Below the pieces are notes generated by a model, which saw only the letters and a program-made list of their open reading frames with translations, had not been told where the DNA came from and searched no databases. A stretch of 15,335 bases of DNA from Caldisericota bacterium (lineage in GTDB: Bacteria > Caldisericota > Caldisericia > Cryosericales > Cryosericaceae), in contig JAPLGI010000181.1 of assembly GCA_026390245.1 (NCBI GenBank), positions 1 through 15,335 of the forward strand. Reading direction: 5' to 3'. Below are positions 7,317-13,866 of the stretch, piece by piece (the stretch's first letter is position 1; each line of letters starts with the position of its first letter). The position numbers and the translations under genes were made by a program.

Positions 7317-8080
7317 TGGCTCTCCTCGATGTTCAACATCTCACACAGTTCTTTGGCGGACTACGAGCGGTTTCCGACTTCAACATCCAGCTGGAACACG
7401 GCGAGATCGTAGGACTCATCGGCCCCAACGGCGCCGGCAAGACGACCGTCTTCAACGTGCTCACTGGCGTCTACACGCCGACCAAGGGCACCATCGTCTT
7501 CGATGGGCAGAACATTGTGGGCAAGAAGACCTACCAGATCACACAGGCAGGGATCGCACGCACGTTCCAGAACATCCGCCTGTTCAGTCAGTCTAGCGTG
7601 ATCGACAACATCAAGATCGCCTATCACTTCCGCATGTCCTATGGCAATACGGATGCGTTCCTGCACACGCGCAAGTACTGGCAGGGCGAACAGCTCGTGG
7701 ACGACTACGCGATCGACCTTCTGCGCCTGTTTCACCTGGAGGGACATGCCGAGGACGTCTCGGGTTCCCTCCCCTATGGTGCCCAGCGACGCCTGGAAAT
7801 TGCGCGTGCGCTGGCCACCAAGCCGAGGCTGCTCATCCTGGACGAGCCGGCAGCCGGCATGAACCCAGCAGAGGCAGACGAATTGATGGAAATGATCCAC
7901 TGGCTCCGCGACAAATTCGACCTGACGATCCTGCTCATCGAGCACCAGATGAGAGTGGTCATGGGTGTGTGCGAGCGTATCAAGGTCATGGACTTCGGCG
8001 AAACCATTTGCGAAGGCGTGCCCGAGTATATCCGCAACGACCCCCGAGTCTGCGAAGCGTACCTTGGAAAGGGGGCCTGA
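7316..8080 (+). CDS. livG: LIV importer ATPase LivG
   Basis: Cytoplasmic ATPase, 254 aa, which pairs with LivF. The order of motifs is complete: Walker A GPNGAGKT (residues 36-43), Q-loop Gln85 in ARTFQNIRLF, signature LPYGAQRR (142-149), Walker B LLILDEP (162-168) followed by AAGMNPAE, and H-loop His200 in LLIEHQM. The AAGMNPAE stretch and the EAYLGKG ending are diagnostic of LivG rather than LivF. The signature reads LPYGAQ instead of LSGGQ, a normal LivG variation. It overlaps livM by one base and is separated from livF by one base. Confidence 0.94.
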   Translation: MALLDVQHLTQFFGGLRAVSDFNIQLEHGEIVGLIGPNGAGKTTVFNVLTGVYTPTKGTIVFDGQNIVGKKTYQITQAGIARTFQNIRLFSQSSVIDNIKIAYHFRMSYGNTDAFLHTRKYWQGEQLVDDYAIDLLRLFHLEGHAEDVSGSLPYGAQRRLEIARALATKPRLLILDEPAAGMNPAEADELMEMIHWLRDKFDLTILLIEHQMRVVMGVCERIKVMDFGETICEGVPEYIRNDPRVCEAYLGKGA

Positions 8081-8081
8081 C

Positions 8082-8789
8082 ATGCTGCTCGAAGTCAAGA
8101 ACATCGACGTCTTCTATGGCTCCATCCGTGCGCTGAAGGGCGTCTCCTTCAGCGTAGAGAAGGGCGAGATCGTTTCGATCATCGGCGCCAACGGTGCCGG
8201 CAAGTCGACGACGCTGCGCGCTATTTCGGGTATCCTTCGTGCAACGTCCGGCAGCATCATTTATGACGGGCACGACATCACGCACACCCCGCCACACCTC
8301 ATCGCACGCATGGGTATCTCCCAGGTGCCCGAAGGCCGTGGCATCTTCGGCAACCTGACCGTGCAGGAGAACCTGGACGTGGCGCTGTCGTCGGTCAAAG
8401 ACAAGAAGACGGCCGGCCCCAACCAGGACAAGGTATTCTCACTGTTTCCGAGGCTCAAGGAGCGCCGTCACCAGATATCGGGCACCCTGTCAGGCGGCGA
8501 ACAGCAGATGCTGGCTGTCGGCCGGGGCCTGATGCAGAACAACCCGTTCATGCTTCTCGACGAACCTTCGATGGGTCTGTCTCCTGTCCTGGTCGAGGAA
8601 ATCTTCGGCATCATCCTCGAGATCAACCGGCTGGGCAAGACGATCCTGCTCGTCGAACAGAACGCGTTCAAAGCACTATCCATAGCTCACCGCGGATACG
8701 TTCTGGAAACGGGTTCTCTGGTGCTATCAGGGACAGCCAGGGAGCTGCGCGACAACCCGGACGTCAAGAAAGCCTACCTGGGCGGCTAG
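8082..8789 (+). CDS. livF: LIV importer ATPase LivF
   Basis: Second ATPase, 235 aa. The ATG at 8082 follows GGAAAGGGGG in the end of livG; the open frame reaching back to 7965 is excluded by this ribosome site and by family length. Motifs: YGSIRALKGVSF, Walker A GANGAGKST (35-43), Q-loop QVPEGRGIF from residue 81, signature LSGGEQQ (136-142), Walker B MLLDEPSMGLSP (147-158), and the usual LivF replacement of the H-loop His by Gln in LLVEQNA. It ends in TAG, showing that amber is a real stop in this genome. Last gene of the operon, followed by a strong hairpin. Confidence 0.94.
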   Translation: MLLEVKNIDVFYGSIRALKGVSFSVEKGEIVSIIGANGAGKSTTLRAISGILRATSGSIIYDGHDITHTPPHLIARMGISQVPEGRGIFGNLTVQENLDVALSSVKDKKTAGPNQDKVFSLFPRLKERRHQISGTLSGGEQQMLAVGRGLMQNNPFMLLDEPSMGLSPVLVEEIFGIILEINRLGKTILLVEQNAFKALSIAHRGYVLETGSLVLSGTARELRDNPDVKKAYLGG

Positions 8790-8817
8790 CCTCCCCGCCT
8801 CTCCTCCTTCTCAGCGC

Positions 8818-8850
8818 TTCCGGCCAGTGGGGCATCCCCACTGGCCGGAA
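8818..8850. terminator. Perfect 15-bp hairpin between convergent livF and aldolase
   Basis: TTCCGGCCAGTGGGG (8818-8832) pairs without mismatch with CCCCACTGGCCGGAA (8836-8850) around a CAT loop. It is placed 28 bases after livF and 35 bases after the aldolase stop on the other strand, so it can serve both operons. Neither side has a real T-tract (plus side CGTCGTTTC), so it is either a U-poor terminator or an end-protecting stem. Confidence 0.8.
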
Positions 8851-8885
8851 CGTCGTTTCAGGAACAACCCCTGGAAAACTGCCTG

Positions 8886-9908
8886 TTACTGCTGGCGCTC
8901 AAGCTCGGGCGTGTATGAGCCCGTCCGGGCGGCACTGTTGCACTTGCTTCGATGAAAAAAGGCCGCCTGAGCCGCAGCGACGTTCGCCGCCTCGCCATGC
9001 CAGATGGTCAGTGCAGGCTCCTGCAGGGCCCGACCGTACGAGTAGCTCAACTCCCACGGATGCGGACCCAGCTTGTTCATCGCATTGAGGTGAGCGGTAG
9101 CCAGTTCCGACGACTGCCCACCTGAAAGGAAGACAATCCCTGGTACGGCTGCAGGGACGGTACGGCGCAGCGTGCGCACGGTTGCCTCGGCGACGTCCTG
9201 GACTCCCACCTGGCGGGAGCAGGACTTGCCCGCGATGATCATGCTCGGCTTGAGCAGGATTCCCTCAAGCAGGACCCCCTGCCGCGCAAGTTCCTTGAAG
9301 ACGGACCTCAGGACACCCGACGTGATGAACTCACAGTGCTCCTGGTCGTGATCTCCGTCCATGAGGACTTCTGGTTCCACGATGGGGACCAGTCCAGCTT
9401 CCTGTGCCAGTGCCGCGTAGCGGGCAAGGTCCGAGGCGTTGGCACTGATACATGCCTTGCCGGGGATGCCGGGCCCGATGGTGATGACAGCACGCCACTT
9501 GGTGAACCGCGCACCAAGCGACCGATACTCGGCCAGCCGTTCGCGGAGACCATCCAGCCCCTGTGTGACTTTCTCGCCGGGATGAAGTGCCAGCTCGACC
9601 GCACCCGTATCGACCTTGATGCCAGGGATAACACCCTTCTCGGCCAGCAGCCTGGGAAACAGCGTTCCACCCAGAGACTCCTGGCGAATCGTTTCGTCAT
9701 ACAGGATGACACCCGCAATGAATTCCTCCATACCGGACGTTGTGAACAACATGTCCCGGTAGGCCCGATGCGTCTCGGCCGTCGATGGAACACCGAGCTT
9801 CGCAAACCTCTTGCCGATCGTTCCAACACTCTCGTCGGCAGCCAGGATCCCTTTGTGCGGAGCTACGAGAGCTCTGGCTGTCTGCTTCAATTCACGTTCG
9901 TACAACAT
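8886..9908 (-). CDS. Fructose-bisphosphate aldolase, class I (animal/plant-like type)
   Basis: Schiff-base aldolase that splits fructose 1,6-bisphosphate into dihydroxyacetone phosphate and glyceraldehyde 3-phosphate, or runs in reverse for gluconeogenesis; 340 aa, cytoplasmic. Catalytic parts are complete: GILAADES with Asp25, GIKVDTG with Lys98, FTKWRAVI with Lys137 and Arg139, PIVEPE with Glu178, and the signature VLLEGILLKPS with the Schiff-base Lys220. The FLSGGQS phosphate loop is near residue 269. The order and spacing match the eukaryotic-type class I enzymes rather than the FbaB/DhnA type. The ATG at 9908 is set by AAGGAGG five bases upstream; longer frames reaching 10061 run into the TPR gene. 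Last gene of the polyferredoxin-AOR-TPR-aldolase operon, 61 bases after the TPR gene. Confidence 0.93.
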   Translation of the reverse strand: MLYERELKQTARALVAPHKGILAADESVGTIGKRFAKLGVPSTAETHRAYRDMLFTTSGMEEFIAGVILYDETIRQESLGGTLFPRLLAEKGVIPGIKVDTGAVELALHPGEKVTQGLDGLRERLAEYRSLGARFTKWRAVITIGPGIPGKACISANASDLARYAALAQEAGLVPIVEPEVLMDGDHDQEHCEFITSGVLRSVFKELARQGVLLEGILLKPSMIIAGKSCSRQVGVQDVAEATVRTLRRTVPAAVPGIVFLSGGQSSELATAHLNAMNKLGPHPWELSYSYGRALQEPALTIWHGEAANVAAAQAAFFHRSKCNSAARTGSYTPELERQQ

Positions 9909-9913
9909 GTCAT

Positions 9914-9920
9914 CCTCCTT
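9914..9920 (-). promoter_or_regulatory. Ribosome site that fixes the aldolase start
   Basis: AAGGAGG on the minus strand, five bases before the ATG at 9908-9906. It excludes the 51-codon upstream extension of the open frame. Confidence 0.8.
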
Positions 9921-9969
9921 GTCCGCAGGTCGCAATTGACGACGCGGCACAGCCATGTCTGGTGCGTGA

Positions 9970-10869
9970 TCACGCTTCTGAGTCGTCCACTTCGTCCATG
10001 TCTCCGTCGCTCTCGTCGAGGTCGGCAGCGCGACTGCGATAGTCTTCCGCCAGTTCTTCATTTCCCGCTTCTTCGTACGACTCGCTCATTTCCCAGAATA
10101 ACTGCTGTCGAAGTTCCAGATCTGGCTGGTCAGCCTCCAGGTCCAGCGCCTGCTGGAAAAGGACGACGGCACGGTCATGGTGTCCCTCGAGCGCGCTCGC
10201 ATCGCCGATCGTCTGAAGTGCCCGCGCCTGGAAAAGCCTGTCATGGAGCGTCCTGCCGAGAGCGCCCCCTTTCTCTGCGAGGTCACACGCCTTCGCTGCG
10301 TCTCCTTGCGCGATGGCCACCTGGCTCATGACGAGAAGAGCATCGGCTTCAAGTTCCTTGTTGCCCATGCCCTTCGACGTGTCACAGGCAAGCTGGAAGT
10401 AGTGCATGGCCTTGTCCCACTGCTCCATCTCTGTATACATGCCACCGAGGTCGCTCGCGTAGTGCAGCGTGAATTCGGGATCGGCTGGCAGAGCCTTGGC
10501 CAGCGCTTCAGCTTTCAGCGACATGCTGACGCCCTTCTCCAGTTCGCCCTGCATGCCATACAAGGGGCCCATGTTGACGTAGACGCGAGCCAGGCCGGCG
10601 TTGTCATGCCTGGCCTCGTACAGCACGACCGCCCTGTCCAGCAAGGCTAGTGCTGGTTTGAACTCGTCCTGCTCCGCAAGAACCACTGCGGCATCCAGCA
10701 GTGCGGTCGCAGGTGGCGTGCCCGTCGGACATGCCTGCTCCACCTTCTGGACGAAGTCCCTGGGGTCCTTCTTGAACGAACGCGTCAGCTCCGCGAGGCG
10801 TTCTCTCTGCCTGCGGTCTTTGCGATCCTCGGCGCTGCTGCTCATCGGTTCCCTGTTCCTGTCTGTCAT
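9970..10869 (-). CDS. TPR-repeat protein
   Basis: 299-aa soluble protein with no signal peptide or membrane segment. It starts with a charged, Arg-rich region (residues 1-30). From about residue 55 to 283 there are six tandem TPR-like helix pairs, recognisable by repeated A-x-x-L-L-D-x-A or G-D-x-x-x-A patterns (for example around 72-86, 99-122, 140-161, 178-199, 217-242 and 260-282). The tail (284-299) is very acidic. TPR arrays bind other proteins. Encoded between an oxidoreductase and aldolase, it could be a scaffold, chaperone or maturation helper, but no function can be assigned. The ATG at 10869 overlaps the AOR stop (ATGA) and follows AGGAGGA, so translation is coupled. An alternative start at Met9 is less well supported. 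Confidence 0.82.
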   Translation of the reverse strand: MTDRNREPMSSSAEDRKDRRQRERLAELTRSFKKDPRDFVQKVEQACPTGTPPATALLDAAVVLAEQDEFKPALALLDRAVVLYEARHDNAGLARVYVNMGPLYGMQGELEKGVSMSLKAEALAKALPADPEFTLHYASDLGGMYTEMEQWDKAMHYFQLACDTSKGMGNKELEADALLVMSQVAIAQGDAAKACDLAEKGGALGRTLHDRLFQARALQTIGDASALEGHHDRAVVLFQQALDLEADQPDLELRQQLFWEMSESYEEAGNEELAEDYRSRAADLDESDGDMDEVDDSEA

Positions 10870-12524
10870 GATTGTCCTCCTGTGCTGCTCTGCCGCAGCT
10901 CTGCGCGCGGGCTGGCCAGCTGGTCGCCTGCAAACGCAATCGCGCGCCGCATATACGCCTCATCAAACCCATTTACGACAGCCGGCGTCTCAAATATCCG
11001 ATGCGGGATCGTCAGCTTGTTGAAGTCAAAGCCGTTGGCCAGCTTGAATGCGAACTTCGCCCGATAGATGTCGTCTGCAGTTGCTGCCAGCTGTTCGGCG
11101 GTCAGGCTGTATCCTGCCGCAGCAAGCGCCCGCAGTGTCAACTCCGGCGTGTAGATGCCCCTGGCGAAGAAGCATACGCTCAGCGAACTGAGCACCTGGC
11201 GCCAGCGCTCCTCGTCCATGAGCTTCTGAGCAAGCTGCTCGGCTGGAATGGATCCCTTGGTCAGTTCCTTCTGGTCAATGGAGTAGCCGGCATTGTCCAG
11301 ATGGCTGTGACGGGCTCCCAGCATGAAGCCCAGATAGCCGGCCGGACCGGTATGATACCCAGGCATCTCGTTGCCACCAAACGCCATGGCAAAATCCGCT
11401 CCTCCATAACGGGCTGCTGCTGCGTCCACACCACGGCCCAGTGTCCTCCAGAACTCATTGGAACGTCTCGTGATTGCCTCAACACCCGCCAGATACCCAT
11501 CGACCTTGCGAAACTCGAGCTGCAGGCCGCCTGTGTCCTGTTCGGTGACCAATCCCTTTTCCATCGCTTCGGTTGCCCAGGCCAGGCACACGCCCGAGCT
11601 CATGGCATCCAACCCCAGGACCTCCACCTTGTCCATGAGGCTCAGCACCTGCTCAGGATTTCTGATGCCAAGCATCGAGCCGAGCGCATAGATGGGCTCA
11701 TAGTCATAGGAGATCATCGTCGTCTTGTAGTAGTATGCCTCATCCTGATAGGGTTCGCGCAGGGCCGCTATGTGGATACATGCCACAGGGCAATGCGAGC
11801 AGGCCAGGCGACGACCGAGGTAGTGCTCGGCGTAATGCTCCCCCGAGATGGCTTCGGCAGAGTCAAAGCGTCCCGACTGCAGGTTGCGTGTCGGGAGCCC
11901 GCCGAGCGCAGACAGGGGCTGGATGTTCTCCGCCGTTCCCAGGTCGTGTCCCATGCCGAGTCGACCAAAGTGCCTGTAGGTCTCGGTGCTGACGTCGGCG
12001 TAGGTCACCAGGTTCTCACCCGCACGACCAATGCGCATGATGCTGCGAAGGCCCGCTGACCTCTCGTTCTGTCGAATGATGCGCCCGGCCGTCACGCTGG
12101 AAGTCATGCCCCACAGGGTGGTGGCATCGAGGAAATATGCCTTGCCTCCCTCTATGCTAAGGTAGCCCGGATTCGTGTTGGTGCCCGTGATGACAATTGC
12201 GCCGAGGCCCGACATGCGGATAGCCACCGCGCTACGGCCTCCCGCATGTGATTCGCCCAGATTGCCGGTGTGAGGCGACTTGAACATCGCCACGGTCTTG
12301 GATGCGAGAGGAAAGAGCCCATCCAGAGGTCCTGTCGTCAAAACGATCGGCGCCTCGGGAGCCAGCGGGTCCATGCCCGCAGGGCAGTTCTCGGTCAGGA
12401 GCTGAATGCCGACTCCCGCCCCTCCAAAGTACTTTCCGAACAGGTCCTCGCGACGCTCGAGCCATGAGCGCTTCTTGCTCAGGTCGATGTACAGGACGTT
12501 GGCAAGCGGGTCACTTGGCAGCAT
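10866..12524 (-). CDS. AOR-family (aldehyde ferredoxin oxidoreductase-like) tungsten/molybdenum enzyme
   Basis: Predicted cytoplasmic oxidoreductase, 552 aa, a relative of the tungstopterin enzymes that oxidise aldehydes to acids with ferredoxin. The N-terminal AOR domain is clear (ANVLYIDLSKK, KYFGGAGVGIQLL, LTTGPLDG, ESHAGGRSAVAIRMSGLGAIV). Cluster cysteines are C242-x2-C245-x3-C249, with the distant fourth Cys451. Other family landmarks are the Tyr-Glu pair at 275-276, LGLDAMSSG (303-311) and NEMPGYHTG (385-393). Odd points: it is shorter than the roughly 600-residue norm, and the second DxxGLC pterin motif reads SSLSVC (446-451), lacking the Asp and Gly. The ATG at 12524 follows AGGAGG and overlaps the ferredoxin gene by 14 bases. 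The ferredoxin partner recalls AorA-AorB, YdhY-YdhV and BamC-BamB pairs. Substrate is unknown; tungsten versus molybdenum cannot be told. Confidence 0.9.
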   Translation of the reverse strand: MLPSDPLANVLYIDLSKKRSWLERREDLFGKYFGGAGVGIQLLTENCPAGMDPLAPEAPIVLTTGPLDGLFPLASKTVAMFKSPHTGNLGESHAGGRSAVAIRMSGLGAIVITGTNTNPGYLSIEGGKAYFLDATTLWGMTSSVTAGRIIRQNERSAGLRSIMRIGRAGENLVTYADVSTETYRHFGRLGMGHDLGTAENIQPLSALGGLPTRNLQSGRFDSAEAISGEHYAEHYLGRRLACSHCPVACIHIAALREPYQDEAYYYKTTMISYDYEPIYALGSMLGIRNPEQVLSLMDKVEVLGLDAMSSGVCLAWATEAMEKGLVTEQDTGGLQLEFRKVDGYLAGVEAITRRSNEFWRTLGRGVDAAAARYGGADFAMAFGGNEMPGYHTGPAGYLGFMLGARHSHLDNAGYSIDQKELTKGSIPAEQLAQKLMDEERWRQVLSSLSVCFFARGIYTPELTLRALAAAGYSLTAEQLAATADDIYRAKFAFKLANGFDFNKLTIPHRIFETPAVVNGFDEAYMRRAIAFAGDQLASPRAELRQSSTGGQS

Positions 12525-12933
12525 CGGGGACCTCCTCGCGGCGTTCTTCGAGCGCCAGCACTCCATGTGGACAGTACTTGGCACAGTAGCCGCAATGTAC
12601 GCAGATAATCGGCTTCTGCGCTTCATCATCCCAGAAGATGGCGCTGACAATGCACGCTTCCCGGCAAAGGCCACAGCCGGTGCACTTTGAGGGATTCAGA
12701 ATGACTCCTCCGCCCTTGCGCTGCACCAATGCGTCCTCCGGGCACACCTTGGCACACGGGGGGTCCTGACACGCGCGGCACACGACCACCGAGAGACCAC
12801 GTTCCATACCACCCACGGACTTGATATGGATCGCCGTCTTGCCCGTTCCTGCAAAGCCTAGCCGGCGAGTGCACGCAAACATGCATATCTGGCAGCCTGT
12901 ACAGCGTTCTGCATCAATGACGGATAGTCTCAT
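12511..12933 (-). CDS. Polyferredoxin subunit with four [4Fe-4S] motifs, partner of the AOR-like enzyme
   Basis: 140-aa electron-transfer subunit of the DmsB/HycB/AorA kind. Sixteen cysteines fall in four motifs: Cys11/14/17/21, Cys52/55/60/64 (C-x2-C-x4-C-x3-C-P), Cys84/87/90/94 and Cys111/114/117/121. That is enough for four [4Fe-4S] clusters. It has no signal peptide, so it should act in the cytoplasm, carrying electrons from the adjacent AOR-like subunit to ferredoxin or another acceptor. The ATG at 12933 follows GAGGAGAAG. First gene of the minus-strand operon, overlapping the AOR gene by 14 bases, which argues for a fixed-ratio complex. In Aromatoleum AorABC a homologous small subunit joins a catalytic subunit and an FAD subunit; no FAD subunit gene is present here. 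Confidence 0.92.
   Translation of the reverse strand: MRLSVIDAERCTGCQICMFACTRRLGFAGTGKTAIHIKSVGGMERGLSVVVCRACQDPPCAKVCPEDALVQRKGGGVILNPSKCTGCGLCREACIVSAIFWDDEAQKPIICVHCGYCAKYCPHGVLALEERREEVPDAAK
12531..12536 (-). promoter_or_regulatory. Ribosome site that fixes the AOR start
   Basis: AGGAGG on the minus strand, six bases before the ATG at 12524-12522 and inside the end of the ferredoxin gene. It excludes the 50-codon extension of the frame up to 12674, whose sequence does not look like an AOR N-terminus. Confidence 0.8.
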
Positions 12934-12986
12934 GGCTTCTTCTCCTCACACTGCTGCATCTCTCGTGGCCACATCTCTCGATCCAC

Positions 12987-13008
12987 TCATAGTATACATT
13001 CACTATGA
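12987..13008. promoter_or_regulatory. Inverted repeat over the -10 box of the ferredoxin-AOR operon, candidate operator
   Basis: TCATAGT (12987-12993) and ACTATGA (13002-13008) are perfect inverted copies separated by 8 bases. The candidate minus-strand -10 box (12991-12996) lies within it, so a dimeric regulator bound here would block transcription. No regulator gene is in the window. Confidence 0.45.
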
Positions 13009-13017
13009 CCATGTCAT
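12991..13017 (-). promoter_or_regulatory. Candidate promoter of the ferredoxin-AOR-TPR-aldolase operon
   Basis: On the minus strand TATACT (12996-12991) is a 5/6 match to a -10 box. ATGACA (13017-13012) is a 5/6 match to -35, but the spacer is only 15 bases. At the standard 17-base spacing the -35 is poor (GCATGA). A short spacer or weak -35 would suit an activated or regulated promoter. The start would be near 12984, about 50 bases before the ferredoxin ATG. Confidence 0.4.
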
Positions 13018-13157
13018 GCATACGAGGCGACGCACGTGACGCACAGGCAAATCGTTCGATCAACTCATGGATCACAGAACTGACCCGTCCCAGGCCAGAC
13101 TAGCGATTGAACATCAAGTCAGGAAGAAGAGAATGTCCATTTCCAGCATGTCTGTCG

Positions 13158-13187
13158 TTGCCCGGTTTGCCTGGGTTTGAGTATACT
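13158..13187 (+). promoter_or_regulatory. Candidate promoter of the metallo-beta-lactamase-fold gene
   Basis: TTGCCC (13158-13163), an 18-base spacer and TATACT (13182-13187) lie 25 bases before the ATG at 13213. The -10 is inside the self-complementary GAGTATACTC (13179-13188). Transcription would begin near 13194, giving a leader of about 20 bases that includes the CGGAGG ribosome site. Confidence 0.45.
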
Positions 13188-13212
13188 CTCCTTACGACAC
13201 ACGGAGGCTGAA

Positions 13213-13866
13213 ATGGAACAGTTTCACGAGACGATGAGCGGAGCTACGGTCACACGCATGCCGGTTGGCCCCTTGCTGACCAACTGCTACCTGGTGCAGT
13301 CGGGGACTGAACTCATGCTGGTGGACCCCGGCATGGTCTGGAACCGCGAGCTTGAGGAAGTGGCTACTATCATCGAGAGCGCCAATGCCCACCTGCGATG
13401 GATCGTATGCACCCATGGGCACTTCGATCACATTTCGGGCGTCGACACGGCGATGAAGCGTTTTCCTGACGCGACGCTGCTGATGGACCCACGGGAAGCC
13501 GGCCTTGCCAGCGATCCTGTCGCGAACTACGCGGCGCAGATGGGATCCACATTCGCCATGCACGCTGAGCCATCTCCACTGATTGCAGGACAGGAACTGC
13601 CCCTTGGGCTCATCACCTACCGTATTGCGACCATACGGGGACATACGCCAACCAGCAGCGTACTTATCACGGGAGACCATGCGTTCGTCGGCGACACACT
13701 GTTTGCAGGCGGCGTCGGGCGTGCTCCGAGCCAGGAGGAGTTCGAGCAACTGCTGACTGGCATCCGTGCCACTCTGATGGTCCTGCCGCCTGCAACCCGG
13801 ATCTTCCCTGGTCATGGAGAACCGACGACCATTGCCACCGAACTCGGCGACAACCCCTGGCTGTAG
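13213..13866 (+). CDS. Metallo-beta-lactamase-fold hydrolase, glyoxalase II-like
   Basis: 217-aa cytoplasmic zinc hydrolase. Metal ligands are complete: T-H-G-H-F-D-H gives His68, His70, Asp72 and His73, then His144 in IRGHTPTS, bridging Asp161 in VGDTLFAGGVGR, and His201 in FPGHGEPT. The N-terminal VGPLLTNCYLV and the GDTLFAGGVGR stretch are typical of the YcbL/glyoxalase II-like group that hydrolyses thioesters such as S-lactoylglutathione, but the substrate here is unknown. The ATG at 13213 follows CGGAGG. An earlier in-frame TTG at 13177 would place the start inside the promoter and was rejected. It is divergent from the ferredoxin-AOR operon and ends in TAG exactly where the opposing MFS gene ends. 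Confidence 0.9.
   Translation: MEQFHETMSGATVTRMPVGPLLTNCYLVQSGTELMLVDPGMVWNRELEEVATIIESANAHLRWIVCTHGHFDHISGVDTAMKRFPDATLLMDPREAGLASDPVANYAAQMGSTFAMHAEPSPLIAGQELPLGLITYRIATIRGHTPTSSVLITGDHAFVGDTLFAGGVGRAPSQEEFEQLLTGIRATLMVLPPATRIFPGHGEPTTIATELGDNPWL

Noticed and set aside
9336..10331. 331-codon plus-strand open frame across aldolase and TPR genes
   Set aside because: It is antisense to two well-supported genes with clear motifs; it has no ribosome site or protein pattern.
10872..12059. 395-codon plus-strand open frame opposite the AOR gene
   Set aside because: A shadow of the AOR coding frame; the minus-strand protein has the full set of family motifs.
3580..13114. The 12-mer GCGATTGAACAT occurs at 3580-3591 and again at 13103-13114, both in gene gaps
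   Set aside because: Several shared 12-mers are expected by chance in 15 kb, the flanks do not match, and no third copy was noticed.
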